DNA of 64,000 nucleotides from Diphasiastrum complanatum (GCA_029204225.1 CM055106.1:7508359-7572358), one strand, 5' to 3'; shown: positions 1 through 12,379, counted from the stretch's first letter. Notes: generated from the letters alone by a model not told the origin. Numbers and translations: made by a program.

Positions 1-620
1 AGTTGCATCTCAAAAGAAAATTCTTCACACTTAAGATGTCGAATGGTGATTCACTTCATAGTCACGTTAACCAGTTTAATCACATGAATATTTTGCAACA
101 TATGGTAGATGTCGGATCGATCATTGATGATCAAGACACAATTATGACATTGCTTTCAAGCTTGTCTTTTACATACGAAAACTGGGTGATAATCATATCG
201 ACACACTCAAATTTAACTCTCACCAGAGTTATTACTATGTTGTTGCAAGAAGACAATTGAAGAAGTCAAGACACCTCTTCAATTCATTATCTCATGCTCT
301 ATATATCAATAAAGGCTCAAAATGACAAGTCTGCCAAACGTATTCTCAGGTACATTCATGGAACATTAATTTGGTTTGAAGTATGATCAGGATTAAATTT
401 CCTTACAAAATCATAGCAAAATTGATAATTGATAATTGATAAAATTACCCCTTGTTTGCAACAACAAGCTGATTACAAGCAAGAAAAATTTGTCAAAGGA
501 ACATATTTTGTGGATAATATGCTTATTACCTAGACAACAATAGTTTATCTTCTCATCACAATCTCAAATTTGTGTACCATTTAAGCCTAATTTGGAAAAG
601 GATTTTGCCAAATTTGTACG
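1..620 (+). mobile_element. Ty1/copia relic, family A (gag fused to RNase H remnant)
   Basis: The first 257 bases encode a piece of copia Gag (UBN2-type region, with NGDSLHSHVNQF and PSTYENW-like SFTYENW motifs). The same region recurs at 11735-12106 (minus) and 27900-28170 (plus). At 319-375 the reading switches to a copia RNase H motif (AKRILRYIHGT), and 470-560 resembles the following RNase H segment. The protease, integrase and RT between them are missing, so this is an internally deleted, dead copy. Its 5' end lies outside the window. No LTR could be seen at its right end. Confidence 0.8.
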
Positions 621-2551
621 TTGAGACTATCTATTCCGAGTATGTTTTAAGTTGGAATTTTATGCACAACTTGTCAATTACTTAAGACCTTGTGTTTTTG
701 GTTTTTCATGAAGAATTGAAACTAATGATCGCCTTGGAGTTTGACAAGGATGGCCTTCATCTATCTTGTTATTTGTTATAGCCACAATTTCTCTCATGCA
801 AAAAATACGATTGGCCCACTATAAACATGACTGGGAGCCTGTGTTATGGTTAATTCTCGCTCTCTCACACATGTTGCTAATGACATTAGAGGTTTTCTTC
901 TCATTAATCAACTCATATGTGTACATTTCATGGACACAACTCTATTTGGCCTAAGGCTTGAAATCTAACATAGAAAAGTCTATGGTTAGCTCTCTAATCC
1001 ATGAGTAACTTCCACTCCAATTGAACTCCTCTAGAATGTGAATCACACAATGGTATAGCATTCTTAAACATTGGGAGTTCCTCTCTACAAGAAATTAGTG
1101 TAGCAAATCAATAGAACCTTTTACTCACTAGATAAATCAATAATGTTATATTTGAAAACTTGGAACTGTCGGATGAGAATATACTTTAGTGCAAATTGAT
1201 GGGATAGATCATGTTTTGGACTACAAAGAACCTTATTGAGCAATTAGAAAAATTTATTTTGAATATTTGGAATACCTAATTTGCCAATTTCAACAAGAGC
1301 AGTGCAACTTCCATGAAGTTCTTCTTTCCACCCAAAAAAAGTCAATGAATTGAATTTGTAACCATTTTCCAAACCTTTTTAACAAGACAATTCATACAAA
1401 AGTAAGGGAGATATAAGCTTAACCCTTGAGTTGATAAAGACACATATTTATTCTTCAGTTATGACAGATAATTCTTAACAATCTAACGAAACTACTCTAT
1501 TCTATTGTGATTAGTAGCACGAACCCGTGATGCTTGAAAATTTTGTGAATCCCAACTCACAATTTCTTCGGGTAAGAGTGGGCAAATTATCATGGTTTGC
1601 ATGATGATCAAGTTTAATTTTACCCCTATCTAACGTGTCGTAACTTTTCAAATGAGCCTTACAATCCATAAAGCTCATTTTAACTACCACCAACCCACAA
1701 TTCACAAACTCAAGGGAGCGTCGAAATCGTCATATGTTCTTGAAAATTCACGGAGAATATCTCACTCAACTTACTTTGATTTATGAGATCATTGATCATC
1801 CTCAGAGAACCTTTCACTTGAACCACTTATTTGACCATGATCAATGATCAATCATATAAATCTCTAATTCTACACCTCTTGATACTCATTCTACAAGTGG
1901 TCCACACTTGCATTCCTCCCTCCCTAGACACTGGATTAGATAACCCACTTACAGGATCCTGATTATATCAATAATCATGCAAAATCTTTAGGTCAACTCA
2001 CTCAGTTGCACATTACCAATGGTCAATCATATATATCTCTATTACATCTTTTTATACTCATTGTACATACAGCATTGGCCTCCATTCCTCCCTACTTTGA
2101 CAATGGATCTTCCTATATCAATATGCTATGTCTTCTACAAAATAAATTGTTCCCCCTTGTGCTAGAGAAAGTGGATATTACTCTTTTTGTTCTTGAATTA
2201 AACCAGAAAGAAAGACGATTTAATTCTCAAAATCTTGCCAAGAGAAAAAGGGCACGACAGAAAAGTACTGGGCATCAGCCAAACCGGCCCCACCCCTTGC
2301 ACACCTTTCCCTGCTTTACAGCTATGAAGGATACTTGCTCTCATCAGCCCCCACCTGCAATAGCCGTTATTCTCTTTACCATTCGGAGCCCCTCCTCTGC
2401 TTTTTGCATGCGCAATAGAGCGATGGGAACTTGGAAGACAACAAACGGCCGGCACTGGATGGGAGTGTCAAGGGAGATATTCGAGGCATGAAATGGCAGC
2501 CAGCCAAACCAAGAGACAGATTCAGTGAAACTTACAAAAATAGATAGAGAT

Positions 2552-2552
<1 letters not shown>
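621..2552. other. Anonymous AT-rich spacer with a diverged duplication
   Basis: No coding region is supported here. The only structure seen is a pair of related segments at about 1836-1982 and 2009-2126. They share the pattern GATCAATCATATA, CATTCCTCCCT, and a TATATCAATA-AT-ATGC end, so they look like an old direct duplication. Short open frames at 766-954 and 2006-2491 have no recognisable domain. Confidence 0.5.

Positions 2553-2605
<53 letters not shown>
2553..2605. repeat. (GA)n microsatellite
   Basis: About 26 uninterrupted GA dinucleotides. It produces artificial Leu-Ser repeats in the minus-strand frames across it. Confidence 0.97.
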
Positions 2606-2609
<4 letters not shown>

Positions 2610-2916
2610 TTGAATGATTATGGAAGCGTGGTTCCTTTGCTTGATTAAGATCCATGTGTCAGAAGGAGCTGAAAATATGCCTCAGAAGTGTAGTACATTG
2701 TAGATGATCCTCCATCCCCTTTGGTCATGGGACCCATATGAGGCTTTTTCTTTGCCTTAGCAGTCCCAAAGAAAAACTAGAAGAATGTACTAAGAATCTT
2801 ATGGCTTTAGTAAAGGTAAATAACCTCTTACTTTTGGGAGGTTCATTTTGTCGTGGCATTATGCAGCATAATGCCGTGCAACAAAACCGGGCAGGAAAAA
2901 GGAAAGTAGGCGATTC

Positions 2917-3045
2917 TGCCTGCCCATAAAGGCTTCAGGCATTTAGAAAGAAATGATGAGCTAGTTAGGAACATCTTGGTTGCCTGCCCATAAAGGCTTC
3001 AAGGCATTTAGAAAGTGATGATGAGCTAGTTAGGAACATCTTGGT
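2917..3045. repeat. Two-copy tandem repeat, 64/65 bp
   Basis: Two nearly identical units lie head to tail at 2917-2980 and 2981-3045. Each begins TGCCTGCCCATAAAGGCTTC and ends GGAACATCTTGGT. The copies differ by one added base and a small internal change, so the duplication is recent relative to its surroundings. Confidence 0.95.
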
Positions 3046-4691
3046 AAGGAGCACCACACATAACTTTAAACATCTTATGCTTATCTCTTTCTATGTTCTA
3101 GGATGTATAGATAAATTTAAACTTTTGATCACTTTATAGGTGTTGAGATCAGGCTCTTAGGTCACTAGGCTGGGCCTGTTATTCTGGATCATCCCCCAAA
3201 TGCATGAGCACCCCAAAAGATGGACATCAATGAAATTTTCTACATTTCTTACATGTCCGCCATTAGTATTGCTCCATCCGCTTATACTTATGAAACTAAT
3301 GAAATCTTTTCAAAATTGCCTCATTCTTTAATGGGATCAACAAGTTTTTTGCCTCCACAAACATCATGACATTCATCAACTAAGTAAAGTCGGCGATCCA
3401 CTTGCTTATGGAACCAATTAGTGTCATGTGCCAAAGGTACAACCAAGTGCTAGTGGACTTCAAAAGATGTTTCAACTTTTTCACATATCTTACTCAAAGT
3501 CCATTTTCATTGATCAACTTGCTTATGGGACCAATGAGGCCTTTTGTTCCAACTTAAAATGGCCCACTTGAGTATGAAACCAAGACCTTTTGTCAAAGCC
3601 TAGCCTACTCCATGCAATTACTACCCACTCCGCAGATGCGGGAACACAATGCTTGTAGACAATCAACAAATACCATGAGCCCACTTGTTGAAATTGATAT
3701 TTTTCAAAATAACTTGGTTTTAGATTCGCATATTTCTCACTTACAAAAACTAAATGTTTTAGTCATAATCTTCAAAATAAAAGATTTTATTGTAATCTTT
3801 TACCAACTTTATGAAGATGTTATGGGTTTTTATTTTTATTTTTATGAGGCTAGCTTAAAACTTTTGAAAAAACCAACTTGGAGCTCCCAATACAACTTAT
3901 GCACAGCTACAATGCATGTCAACGGATATGTCTTTCAAAGAAAGCAAAATCTTCACTCGTCTGTGATTTTTTTGAAATCCAACTTAATACAATGTTCAAG
4001 TTTTACATATTTATTATAAAAATACAACAATATCAAGTTTAGAAAGGGTGCAATCATGCTATATTAAAATGTAGCTTTGAAACCTACATGACAATATTAT
4101 GTTTAGAATACAAGCTCCAATCATATTACTTTCTTATATTCAAATGCACATTGAAAAAATACATGTCATATGAAATTTAAAAATAAAAAAGCATCTTTTT
4201 TGTGAGAAAAAATAAAAAAAGATTCGGAAGTGTGAAAGATAGATGTGAAGGTAGCTTTGAAAAATACATATCACATGAAAGCCTAAACTGAAAAAAGATC
4301 TTTAAGGTGAGAGGGTGGTATGAGCAAATTTCATACAAGATTGACCACAAATCTGTGCTCGGAGAACCAACAAAGTACATGAATGGAAGTGACATTATTT
4401 GTCAAAAACATGTATATGGAAGATGGCTTTCGTTGGCGGTGGCAGTGGGTAACCTCTATTCTACGCCAACAGTGATGGTGATTTGACAAAGGATGTGGAG
4501 ATGGCTGCTGAGTCGACCTCCATCCCGCACTCTCCCTCTCCTTCTAACTTCTCACATATTTCCTCCTCATCTGCTCTTTTGCCCGACTGTGGGGACGGGA
4601 CTGCTCTTGTCCCCACGTGTGAAAAATCATTTCCGCAGTCTTCATCCTCCCCTTTGTCCCCTCCCTTTTCATCTCCTCCTTTTTTCTACCA
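3046..4691. other. Anonymous spacer
   Basis: AT-rich non-coding sequence, turning CT-rich at about 4500-4690 just before the copia LTR. The frame at 4483-4776 is driven by this Ser/Pro-rich composition and runs into the LTR, so it is not taken as a gene. Confidence 0.5.
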
Positions 4692-5578
4692 TGTTGGAAG
4701 AAGGAAGAGTCGTTTCGATAAGTCGAAGTGTATTGAACGAACTATTGACCGCAACGGAATGAGCCTTCTTTCCTAATGAATGACTACACCTATCAATAAT
4801 TGAACAAAGCTATAATGACGGAAGTCACGTTTAATCTTTTAGCAACTAACTTTGAAATCATTAGTGCTAAAGTGATTTTGTAGCCAAACGATTTCAGAGT
4901 GCGAAGTGATGTATAGAATATTGCAACGTTGAAGTATTCAAACAGATCAGACGAAACAATAAGAGATTTATCAGTTACAAATAACTACAGAGAAGCATAC
5001 ATTGTGACATGATATTAAACACAATAAGAAGATAGATTGATTTAGTAAGTAGGATGTACAAATCATATGATGAGAGCATAAAACAATAGCGGATGAAAAC
5101 TACGTACTCTAAACTATCTCTGAGTAACTGAAAAACTTTGTCTTATGCACTTCCGCTAGTAAGCATTAAGTGCTAATAGCAATACTCTAATAGAGCTCTA
5201 ACACTTTCTAGAGACTATAGAAGTCTTTAACGATCAACTATTTATACAAAAGTAGTTTAAGCATATCCGGTAGGACAACTAATCAGGTCGTAGATCACAA
5301 ATAGAAATTAGCCGTAATGCACTGTCATTAGGACTTCTCGGAAATTTACTTGCAAGCAGTTAGGGCAAGTCTTTAGCTTCATATTAGGCAGAACAGAAAC
5401 TATCATCCTTTGACATGTTCGACTTCATCGACTTTCGTAGCCACTTGTTGAGCGATTGACGAGTATTTCAATAGACTATTTAGAAACATAAATAAAATTG
5501 CAGAACTGGATAATGAATGGATGTAGGCTAAAGATCGATTATTTGGATGAATCACTCCGGTAGTAGAATAATCCAACA
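4692..5578 (-). repeat. 3' LTR of deleted family A copia element (887 bp)
   Basis: The plus-strand sequence begins TGTTGGAAG and ends AATCCAACA. It aligns along its length with the LTR at 12380-13593 (shared blocks ATGACTA(C/T)(A/G)CCTATCAAT, AACTAACTTTGAAATCAT and GTAGCCAAAC). It is about 330 bp shorter than that copy. Confidence 0.85.
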
Positions 5579-5585
5579 CTCCCCC

Positions 5586-5727
5586 TTAATCTAAATCCAT
5601 GAATGCCTTGACCTTCAGACTTTGTTCTGCACTAAACTTTCTATGTGCATCGAAGCTTAGTGCCTTAGTAAAAATATCAGTTGTCATATCTTGCATTTGA
5701 CAGTACTGCAAGTTTGTAGCTTGAATG
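5586..5727 (-). pseudogene. C-terminal tail of copia RNase H
   Basis: The minus-strand frame carries LQYCQMQDM and DIFTKAL, the usual end of copia polyproteins, and stops with TAA at 5588-5586. The stop overlaps the start of the polypurine tract. The same arrangement is seen at 31431 in the plus-strand family A copy. No upstream RT sequence is attached. Confidence 0.85.
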
Positions 5728-5910
5728 TTTTTGCAAACTGTGTAGAAACACAAATAAAATTGTAGAACTGGATAATGAATCGACATAGATTAAGGATCAA
5801 TTATTCGAATGAATTACTCCCGATAGTAGAATAATCCAATAGTTCTCTCTACTGTCTACGTTTTGAACCTCCCAGCTACTTTTTTCGAGTAGTCTTCGCC
5901 ATCTTCCATA

Positions 5911-6449
5911 GGCTAAAAGCATGGTTTGGTGGTACAACATGTACTTTCAAAGGCACTACCTTTTTTTGGGTAGAAATGTACTTTTGTATCATTATACACT
6001 ATTTTCAACTAATACATTTGACTTGCAATAACTTTTAACCATACGTCGGAAGTATGTCATCTAACATATCATTAGAAAGCGCTCGTCAAGTGCTTTCTAA
6101 CGCACTAAACTCAACTGAAATTGGACTTACCACTAAAAAGTTATGTCATTTTTAATGTGGACTCAAAAAATTATGATTAATAAAATCCCCATACTTTTGA
6201 CTTGCCATAAGTTTTTGATTGTAGCTCGGAAGTATGTCACATAACATATCATTGGAAAGTGCTTGTCAAGCGCTTCTCGACGCACCAAACTCCGCTGAAA
6301 TTGGACTTACCACTAAAAAGTTATGTCATTTTTAATGTGGACTCAAAACAATTATGAGTAATAAAATCCCCAAAAAGTGAAATGTACTACCAAAAGGTAC
6401 AATGAAAAATGGGTTTTTTTTTTTGTACCACCAAACCATGCTTTTAGCC
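5911..6449. mobile_element. MITE-like element with 25-bp terminal inverted repeats
   Basis: The ends are perfect 25-bp inverted repeats (5911-5935 and 6425-6449), beginning GGCTAAAAGCATGG. The inverted similarity continues further inward with mismatches (GTACTTT and CACTACC-like blocks). The element is 539 bp and has no coding capacity. Inside it, a unit of about 180 bp is duplicated (about 6008-6190 and 6191-6372). Both copies contain ACTAAAAAGTTATGTCATTT. No convincing target duplication was found, so the superfamily is open. The GGC-type ends would suit PIF/Harbinger. Confidence 0.85.
6008..6372. repeat. Internal tandem duplication within the MITE
   Basis: Two units of roughly 180 bp are arranged head to tail. 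Both run from TTTGACTTGC(A/C)ATAA to TAATAAAATCCCC and share GGAAGTATGTCA and TGGACTTACC. They differ at scattered bases. Confidence 0.9.
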
Positions 6450-7803
6450 CACATCGTCTCACCACTCTCTCTCTTCACCTGTTTTTCTTTTTTTAATCTT
6501 GATGTGCTACGTTTCTCTCCTTTGGGCTCACCTACTTGTGTGTCAGTTGCTGATTCTCTCCATGCCTCACCAATTTGCCACTCTTTGTGGCTGAAGCAGC
6601 TCATGGATTCCTCTCCGGCTTCTCCTCCCAAGGACGCTTTTTTGCCATCTCCAACACTGGTGGCTTGCCTCCACTATCCCTATCAGAGCCAGTACTTTGG
6701 CCTCAGTTGTAGGTGCTTGCTGCAGAATCCGATCGAAGCGGCACGCTCCCGGAAGGTACTGCCTTTTTCGTCTCCTCTGCTCCTGCATTCATTCAAACGA
6801 AGACGCAAGCCAAGCAGTTAAGCTGGTCATCCCCATTCCAAGCAGGGCAAGAGAAGTGAGAACCATCCTCTGTGTTGCCTACCTCAGACTCACTATTATA
6901 TCCCGAAAGCTTATGTGAGTTTATGTGTGCTGTGAAAATTGGCCGATCCCCCTATGGAGCAGCTGCAGTTCCATTGCAATAACCGGGTATATCATGAGGC
7001 AATGATTTTCAAGGGTTTGCTTGATTTATGCTACCGTTGCTAGTGTCTTGGTCAGTAGCCAGCGGCTCTCTTCCACCAAGATGTCTCCCTCAACATTCTA
7101 TCGTTTTGCCCTTGAGATTGATAGCTGAAAAACTATGCTTTTGGCTACTTCCCTATCTACCTTGCCCCCGGTTGCTCTACTGCAGCTTTACAGCTTCTAA
7201 CGCTTTTGCTGCCTCAACCTTGCTCTATGACGACTGGTCTGCAAGACCTTTTCAGACTACTGGATGCAAATCCATGATCACTACCACGTTTGTTGATACT
7301 CAACCTCCTGTTGCTTCAAACTCTCCTCCTAGATCTAATGCAATCAGTTTCATTCCATTTGGTTGAGGCAATCAAAAGTTATAAGCTTTTCAAGAGGGTT
7401 AGGTAGGGCACTAGGCTTGTGTGGACACTTTTGGTTTGGTCAAGAGATTGCTTGTTTGATCCAAAATCACAGTTGAATGCTTACCAATCTCATCTATATG
7501 TGATCTAGGCACTGTTTTGAGATCTTAGCCATTTTGTTTCATGCAATATCATTGTATTTGAGTCAGATTTGGTTTCTTAGTGTATTTCACACGTGCTAAG
7601 AGTGTTTGATCCTAACTTTGCCCATACTCCATCAATTGATGTGAAGTAGATCTAGTTTTGGAGAGATTGAGATAGCTAGTGAGAATCATCTCATAGTTTG
7701 TTGCAAGCTCTTGCATAGGAGAGGGTAGCACACCATTATTGGATCCTATAGTGAGAGAGAAGCAACGTTTTTTGTTCATCACTTTTGTTTATCTCCACTT
7801 TAC
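6450..7803. other. Spacer and untranslated leader of a copia fragment
   Basis: The first part is CT-rich with short open frames (for example 6402-6821 and 7028-7366) that match nothing recognised. The part from about 7370 precedes a copia gag start at 7804, so it is probably the leader of that element. No LTR end or primer site was found. Confidence 0.4.
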
Positions 7804-9330
7804 ATGGCCTCGATGGGTTCATACTTGTTGGAACCAAGTGAGAGATTGTCTACTTCCAATTATTCAATATGGAAGTTGAGGATGGAGTCCATCTCGATAC
7901 TCCAAGATGTGATGGGCATTGTACTTGGGATTGAGGAGGAGCCTCAAGTCCTTCAAGAAGTACAAAAGTACAAGAAGAGAGCTAGGATGGCTCTCCATAC
8001 ATCAAGATGAATGTCTCTAATGAGATATTGAGGGATATTGGTACTTGTACTACATCCAAGGAAGCTTGGGATTGTCTCAAGTCTATCTATGAGGCTAAGA
8101 ACACCTCTAGGCTTCTCACTCTTAGAAATCAAATCTTCCAAAGTCAAAAGAGTGATGGGAGTGCATCTAATTATGTTTTGAGAGTCAAGGATATTCATAG
8201 GGAGCTTTCTTGCATTGGTGATTCAATCAATCAAAGTGAGCTAGTCCAAGTCATTCTCAATGGCTTGAGATATGAATATGACAACCTTGTCCAATCCTAT
8301 GCCATTAAGGAGGAGCTACCAAGTTTGGAGGCCCTTCAAAGTGTGCTTATTTCTGAAGAATCAAGACAAGAGTACAAACTCTTGAGGATGGACAAGCTAT
8401 CACTCAATCATGATGATGGTAAAGTTCTATTTTGGCAAGAGATGAGTAAGAAGCAACACCATCACCTCTCTAATGACAAAGCCAATGACTAAGATGGAGA
8501 GGAGGAGGACACCTCTCATGCTTCTACTTCAAGTTTGAAGAAGAAGAAGATCAAGTGCTTTTACTGTGGCAAGAAAGGCCATTATGCCACCAATTGCTTC
8601 AAGAAGAAGAATCAACTCAAGCAAGCCAACATCTCTAATGAGAAGGAAGACTATATTGCAAGTGATGGAGAAGGCTCTCTTATGGCATCAAGCTTCTCCT
8701 CTTCCACCTTCAACAAGGATGACTCATGGTATTTTGACAGTGGAGAATCTTCACATATGTGTGGCTCCAAGAACTCTTTTTCATCTATTATGCCTTATGA
8801 TGGAGTCAAGAAGACCATATACATTGCAAGTCAGCATGAGTGCAATATTGAAGGAGTAGGGATTATTCCCTTGAAGCTTGCATCTTCCAAAGATCTCTTT
8901 CTCAATAATGTTCTTTTTGTCCCAAAGCTTACAAAGAACATCTTAAGTGTTGGCCAACTTCTTGATAGTGGCCTTGATGTCAATTTACATTTTGACAATT
9001 GTGTGATCAAGAAGGATGGTGAGATGCTTGCATATGGATCAATATTTGAAGGCATCTACAAATTGGATCCAAGTGAGAGTGCAAACTCTCTTTATGTTTC
9101 TTATATGTCCAATCTTTCAAAGAAGGATGATCACATGAGATGCACATATTTTCTTTCTTCAAGTATTATGGTGTATGACTACTCCCTATTATTCAAAGCA
9201 TATGTTGAGAAGCAATTTTCATTGAAGATCAAAGCTTTGAGGAGTATTGGAGCTCTTGAAGGAATAGCACCATATGAAGTCTTATTTAGGATGAAGCTTC
9301 GCCCAGATCGGTCATGTCGAATTCAAGATT
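7804..9330 (+). mobile_element. Ty1/copia fragment, family B (gag, protease, partial integrase)
   Basis: Gag starts at 7804 with the family B N-terminus (SNYSIWKLRMESI), closely similar to the element at 19708. A frameshift near 8000 moves it to the 8007-8492 frame. An intact zinc knuckle (CFYCGKKGHYATNC) at about 8559-8600, a protease site (YFDSGESSHM) near 8731, and a pre-integrase region to about 9110 follow. From 9170 an integrase stretch (FKAYVEKQFSLKIKALRS) runs straight into APYEVLFRMK, so most of the integrase core is deleted. At about 9330 it abuts a minus-strand family A element. Confidence 0.85.
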
Positions 9331-10104
9331 GTTGCACTGTCTTGCTGTAAACGTTTGAATCTGAAGATCTAGGTGTGTAGTCATGATCAATAAGGAAAGT
9401 ATTGATCATTTGAAACCATGCTCGAACAGATTGCTTCAAGCCATAAAGTGCCTTATGGAGTTTACACACATAATTGTGTTTACTCTCGATAATGTAACCT
9501 TTGGGTTGCATCATGTAAATGTCTTCTTCAATATCTCCATTGAGATATGTTGTCTATACATCCATTTGATGTATTTCCAAATCTGTTGCAGCAGCAAACG
9601 ATAATAAAAGTCGAATAGAAGAATGCTTGACTACTGGACTGAAAGTCTTAGTGTAATCAACGTTCTATACTTGAGAAAATCCTCTGACAACAAGTCGGAC
9701 ATTTCTTCTGTCGATGCTTCCATATGCTTTGTACTTGACTTTGATCCATTTGCAATCAACTATGTTTCTGCTAGCAGGTAATTCAACAATCGTCCATGTC
9801 TGGTTCTTGATAAGAGATGAATACTCTTTATCCATAGATTCTTTCTAGAGATCAGAATCTGGCTGACTGAGTGCCTCCTCGACAGTCATCAACTCGTGAA
9901 CAAGGTAGGTTGCAGATCGTCGATGTACCTGATAGGTGGTCTGTTAGCTCTTGATGATCTTCTGGGAAATAGAGGAAGTTGATCATTTTCATCATACTGT
10001 AGTTGCTAAACTGCAACATCATCATCTTCGGATTCATCGTTGACACATCAAGAGTAGATGAGCTTGGACCTTCAATGGGAATAGTCGATTGAGGAACTGG
10101 AAAG
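9330..10104 (-). pseudogene. Copia reverse transcriptase, N-terminal half (family A)
   Basis: Minus-strand frames give, in order, TVEEALSQPDS, CKWI-KVKY, a FSPVVKHSSIR block, QMDVQTTYLNG, EDIYMMQP-GY and KALYGLKQS. These are the conserved RT blocks before the catalytic YVDD. The frame breaks at 9330, so no YVDD or RNase H remains. Several stops are present (for example before KESMDKEY). Confidence 0.8.
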
Positions 10105-10105
10105 T

Positions 10106-11225
10106 TCAATATGTTGCTTTTTCCTTTGAGGTCGATAAATTGATCTTCAATGAATATGACATCCCGGCTAGTGAATATCTTCGACTCGATGGGATCGAAC
10201 AACTTGTAGGCATGATCTGAAGTAGTGTAGCTGATGAAAATACATTTGATACTCTGGAAGTCAAACTTCTTCCTGAGATCATGAGGAATCTGCGCATAAG
10301 CAGTACATCAAAAAACTTGTAAGTTTGATAAAGAAGGTTTGGTACCTTTCCAAACTTCGAATGGTGTTTTGTCTGAGAGACCTTTAGTAGGACATCTGTT
10401 CTGAATATAAGTTGTCGTTGAAACAACTTCAGTCCAGAAGGACTTCGAAAGTGTTGCATTTGATAACATGCACTTTGTCGATTCAAGCAAGTTCTGTTCT
10501 TTCTCTCAGCAGGACCATTTGACTGAGGCAAATAGGAGGTAATGTATTGTTGCTCAATGTCATTGAAGTCAATACTCCTTGAATTCGGTGGAGATGTATT
10601 CTCCCCTATTATTTGACCTCAGTGCTTTGATTCATTTGCCAGTTTGATTTTCTGCATGCTCTTTGAATTGTCTGAACTTGATGAAAGCTTTTGATTTTTG
10701 TTTAATGAAGTAAAAATTTGTTCTTCTGGAGAATTTGTCAATAAAGGTAATGAAATACTTTGCATCTAGCAATGAAGGAGTTTGCATAGGTCCACATATA
10801 TTTGTATGAACAACATCTAATCGACCTTTTGTTACATGTCTATGACTCAATCTAAAAGAAATCCTATTCTGCTTTCCAAGGATTCAGCTATGGCAAACAG
10901 GGAGATTGACTTTACCAGAAGGATAGTCGAGATCAATTACTAGGGATTGTCTAGACATGTTTGAAACAGATGCATAATTCAAGTGTCCTAAGCGATGATG
11001 CCATAGTAATTCTTTACTGACAAGAATAAAGGTTTTCAAGGCTTGACTAGAATCAGAATAACAATGTGCCAATCTATATATGTATCCATGTCTCTTGCCA
11101 AGTGCAAGGATCTTATTACTCCTATCAATAATTCTGCATTGATTAGGCTCAAACTCCACCTTATGACCTAAATATGTAATTCTACTTACTAATAACAGAT
11201 TTGTAGAGAGTTTAGGAACATACAA
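10106..11225 (-). pseudogene. Copia pre-integrase and integrase region (family A)
   Basis: Minus-strand pieces include the pre-integrase motif LLWHHRLGHLNY (about 11000), the integrase start DVVHTNICGPM (about 10800) with FITFIDKFSRRTNFYF, and PQSNGPAERKNRT (about 10500). The region ends with SRDVIFIEDQF near 10150. At least four frame changes separate these blocks, so no functional integrase can be made. Confidence 0.8.
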
Positions 11226-11255
11226 GACCTTTGACAGTAGTTTGAATTGATCATG

Positions 11256-12106
11256 CTAGAATCTTAATCTTACAGTACCTTTACCTTTGATAGTGTGAGT
11301 ACTATCGTCACCAAGATGAACATATTTCTTTGTGCTGTAAGGTGTATAGGATTCGAAAATCTCACGATGATTGGTCATACCAGAATCCAGAAACCACGAA
11401 TCATTTGAGTTCACGTATTTGTCTTTGACCATAAAAGCGCCTTTGTCCATTTTGACATTAGGAGATGTTGTAATTGTATTTGCTTGTTGATCAGGTTGCT
11501 TGGCTGTATTCTTCGCTTTGAGAATTCGACAATCTTGGATCACATGGTTATTGTGCTTGCAATACCTACAAAACATCTTCTTCTTCGACAAATCTGAATT
11601 TGATGATTGTTCTTGACTTTGAGTCTGTTTCTGATTTGATGTAGACTGCTTGAAACTTTTCTACTTCTGTCGTTCGAGCCCTTGTTGACATGTAGAGCAT
11701 GAGACGAAGAGGTAGACGAAGTGTCTTCACTTCTTCAATTATATTCTTGTAGCAACATAGCGATAACTCTGGTTAGAGTTAAATCTGAGTGTATCGTGAT
11801 GATCATCACCCAGTTCTCATATGTAGAGGGCAGACTTGAAAGCAATGTCATAATTGCATCTTGATTGTCTATGACTGATCTGACAACGGCCATTTGTTGC
11901 AAGAGATTCTTAAACTGGTTAATATGATTATGAAGAGAATCATTATTCGACATCTTGAGTGTGAAGAATTTTCTTCGTAGATGTAACTTGGTAGTTACGT
12001 CTCTCACATCATATAGTGAGCTCAGGATGTCCCAAACGTCTTTCAAAGTTCTGGCTTCAACTATGTGGCCAATTTGAGTATCTGATATATTGAGGATAAT
12101 AAGCAC
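11256..12106 (-). pseudogene. Copia gag and protease (family A)
   Basis: Minus-strand Gag (12106-11735) has HLRRKFFTLKMSNNDS and PSTYENWVMI. After a frame break come a CCHC zinc knuckle (CRYCKHNNHVIQDC, about 11575-11530) and a copia protease site (WFLDSGMTNH, near 11390). Compared with the other two gag copies in this window it is of normal size. The breaks near 11650-11735 disable it. Confidence 0.82.
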
Positions 12107-12367
12107 GAAAGCTTTACCATTCTTTCATTTCCATTTTGAGTCTTTTGTGTCGTCTTCAGGTTTCACTAATTCAATACCTGTAACAACATCCCACAAACTT
12201 TAGTCTGACAACGTTAAAAACAATATTGTGCTGTGTTACAATTGAAAATCAATTCTCTGACACCAAAACAAATTGATTCGAACTGAAGAATAATTTGATA
12301 CAGCGAAGGATATCAAGTATAAGAGCTTGTGCTCTGATATAGTATTAGGCCTTGAAGAAGAATCAGC

Positions 12368-12379
12368 GCTCTGATATCA
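12368..12379 (-). other. Primer binding site (initiator Met-tRNA type)
   Basis: The minus strand reads TGATATCAGAGC immediately inside the 5' LTR end. This is one mismatch from the TGGTATCAGAGC site used by most plant copia elements. A second, similar site (minus strand ending in TATCAGAGC, 12331-12339) lies about 40 bp further in. Confidence 0.85.

Larger units (their letters stand above)
4692..5841 (-). mobile_element. Internally deleted Ty1/copia element, family A
   Basis: Read on the minus strand, a partial 5' LTR (5728-5841, starting TATTGGATTATTC) runs directly into the last part of RNase H (5586-5727). A polypurine tract (AAGGGGGAG at 5579-5587) and a full 3' LTR (4692-5578) follow. 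Everything from most of the 5' LTR to the end of RT has been lost. The 3' LTR has the family A ends (TGTTGGA at one side, TCCAACA at the other). No matching 5-bp target duplication was found (TACCA before, GTTCT after), which agrees with a truncated 5' end. Confidence 0.85.

Noticed and set aside
2344-2655. Minus-strand open frame with Leu-Ser repeats
   Set aside because: The frame stays open only because of the GA microsatellite. There is no domain or start context.
4483-4776. Ser/Pro-rich plus-strand frame
   Set aside because: Compositional, and it runs into the copia LTR at 4692.
6402-6821. 139-codon plus-strand frame
   Set aside because: It begins inside the MITE terminal repeat region and matches no family.
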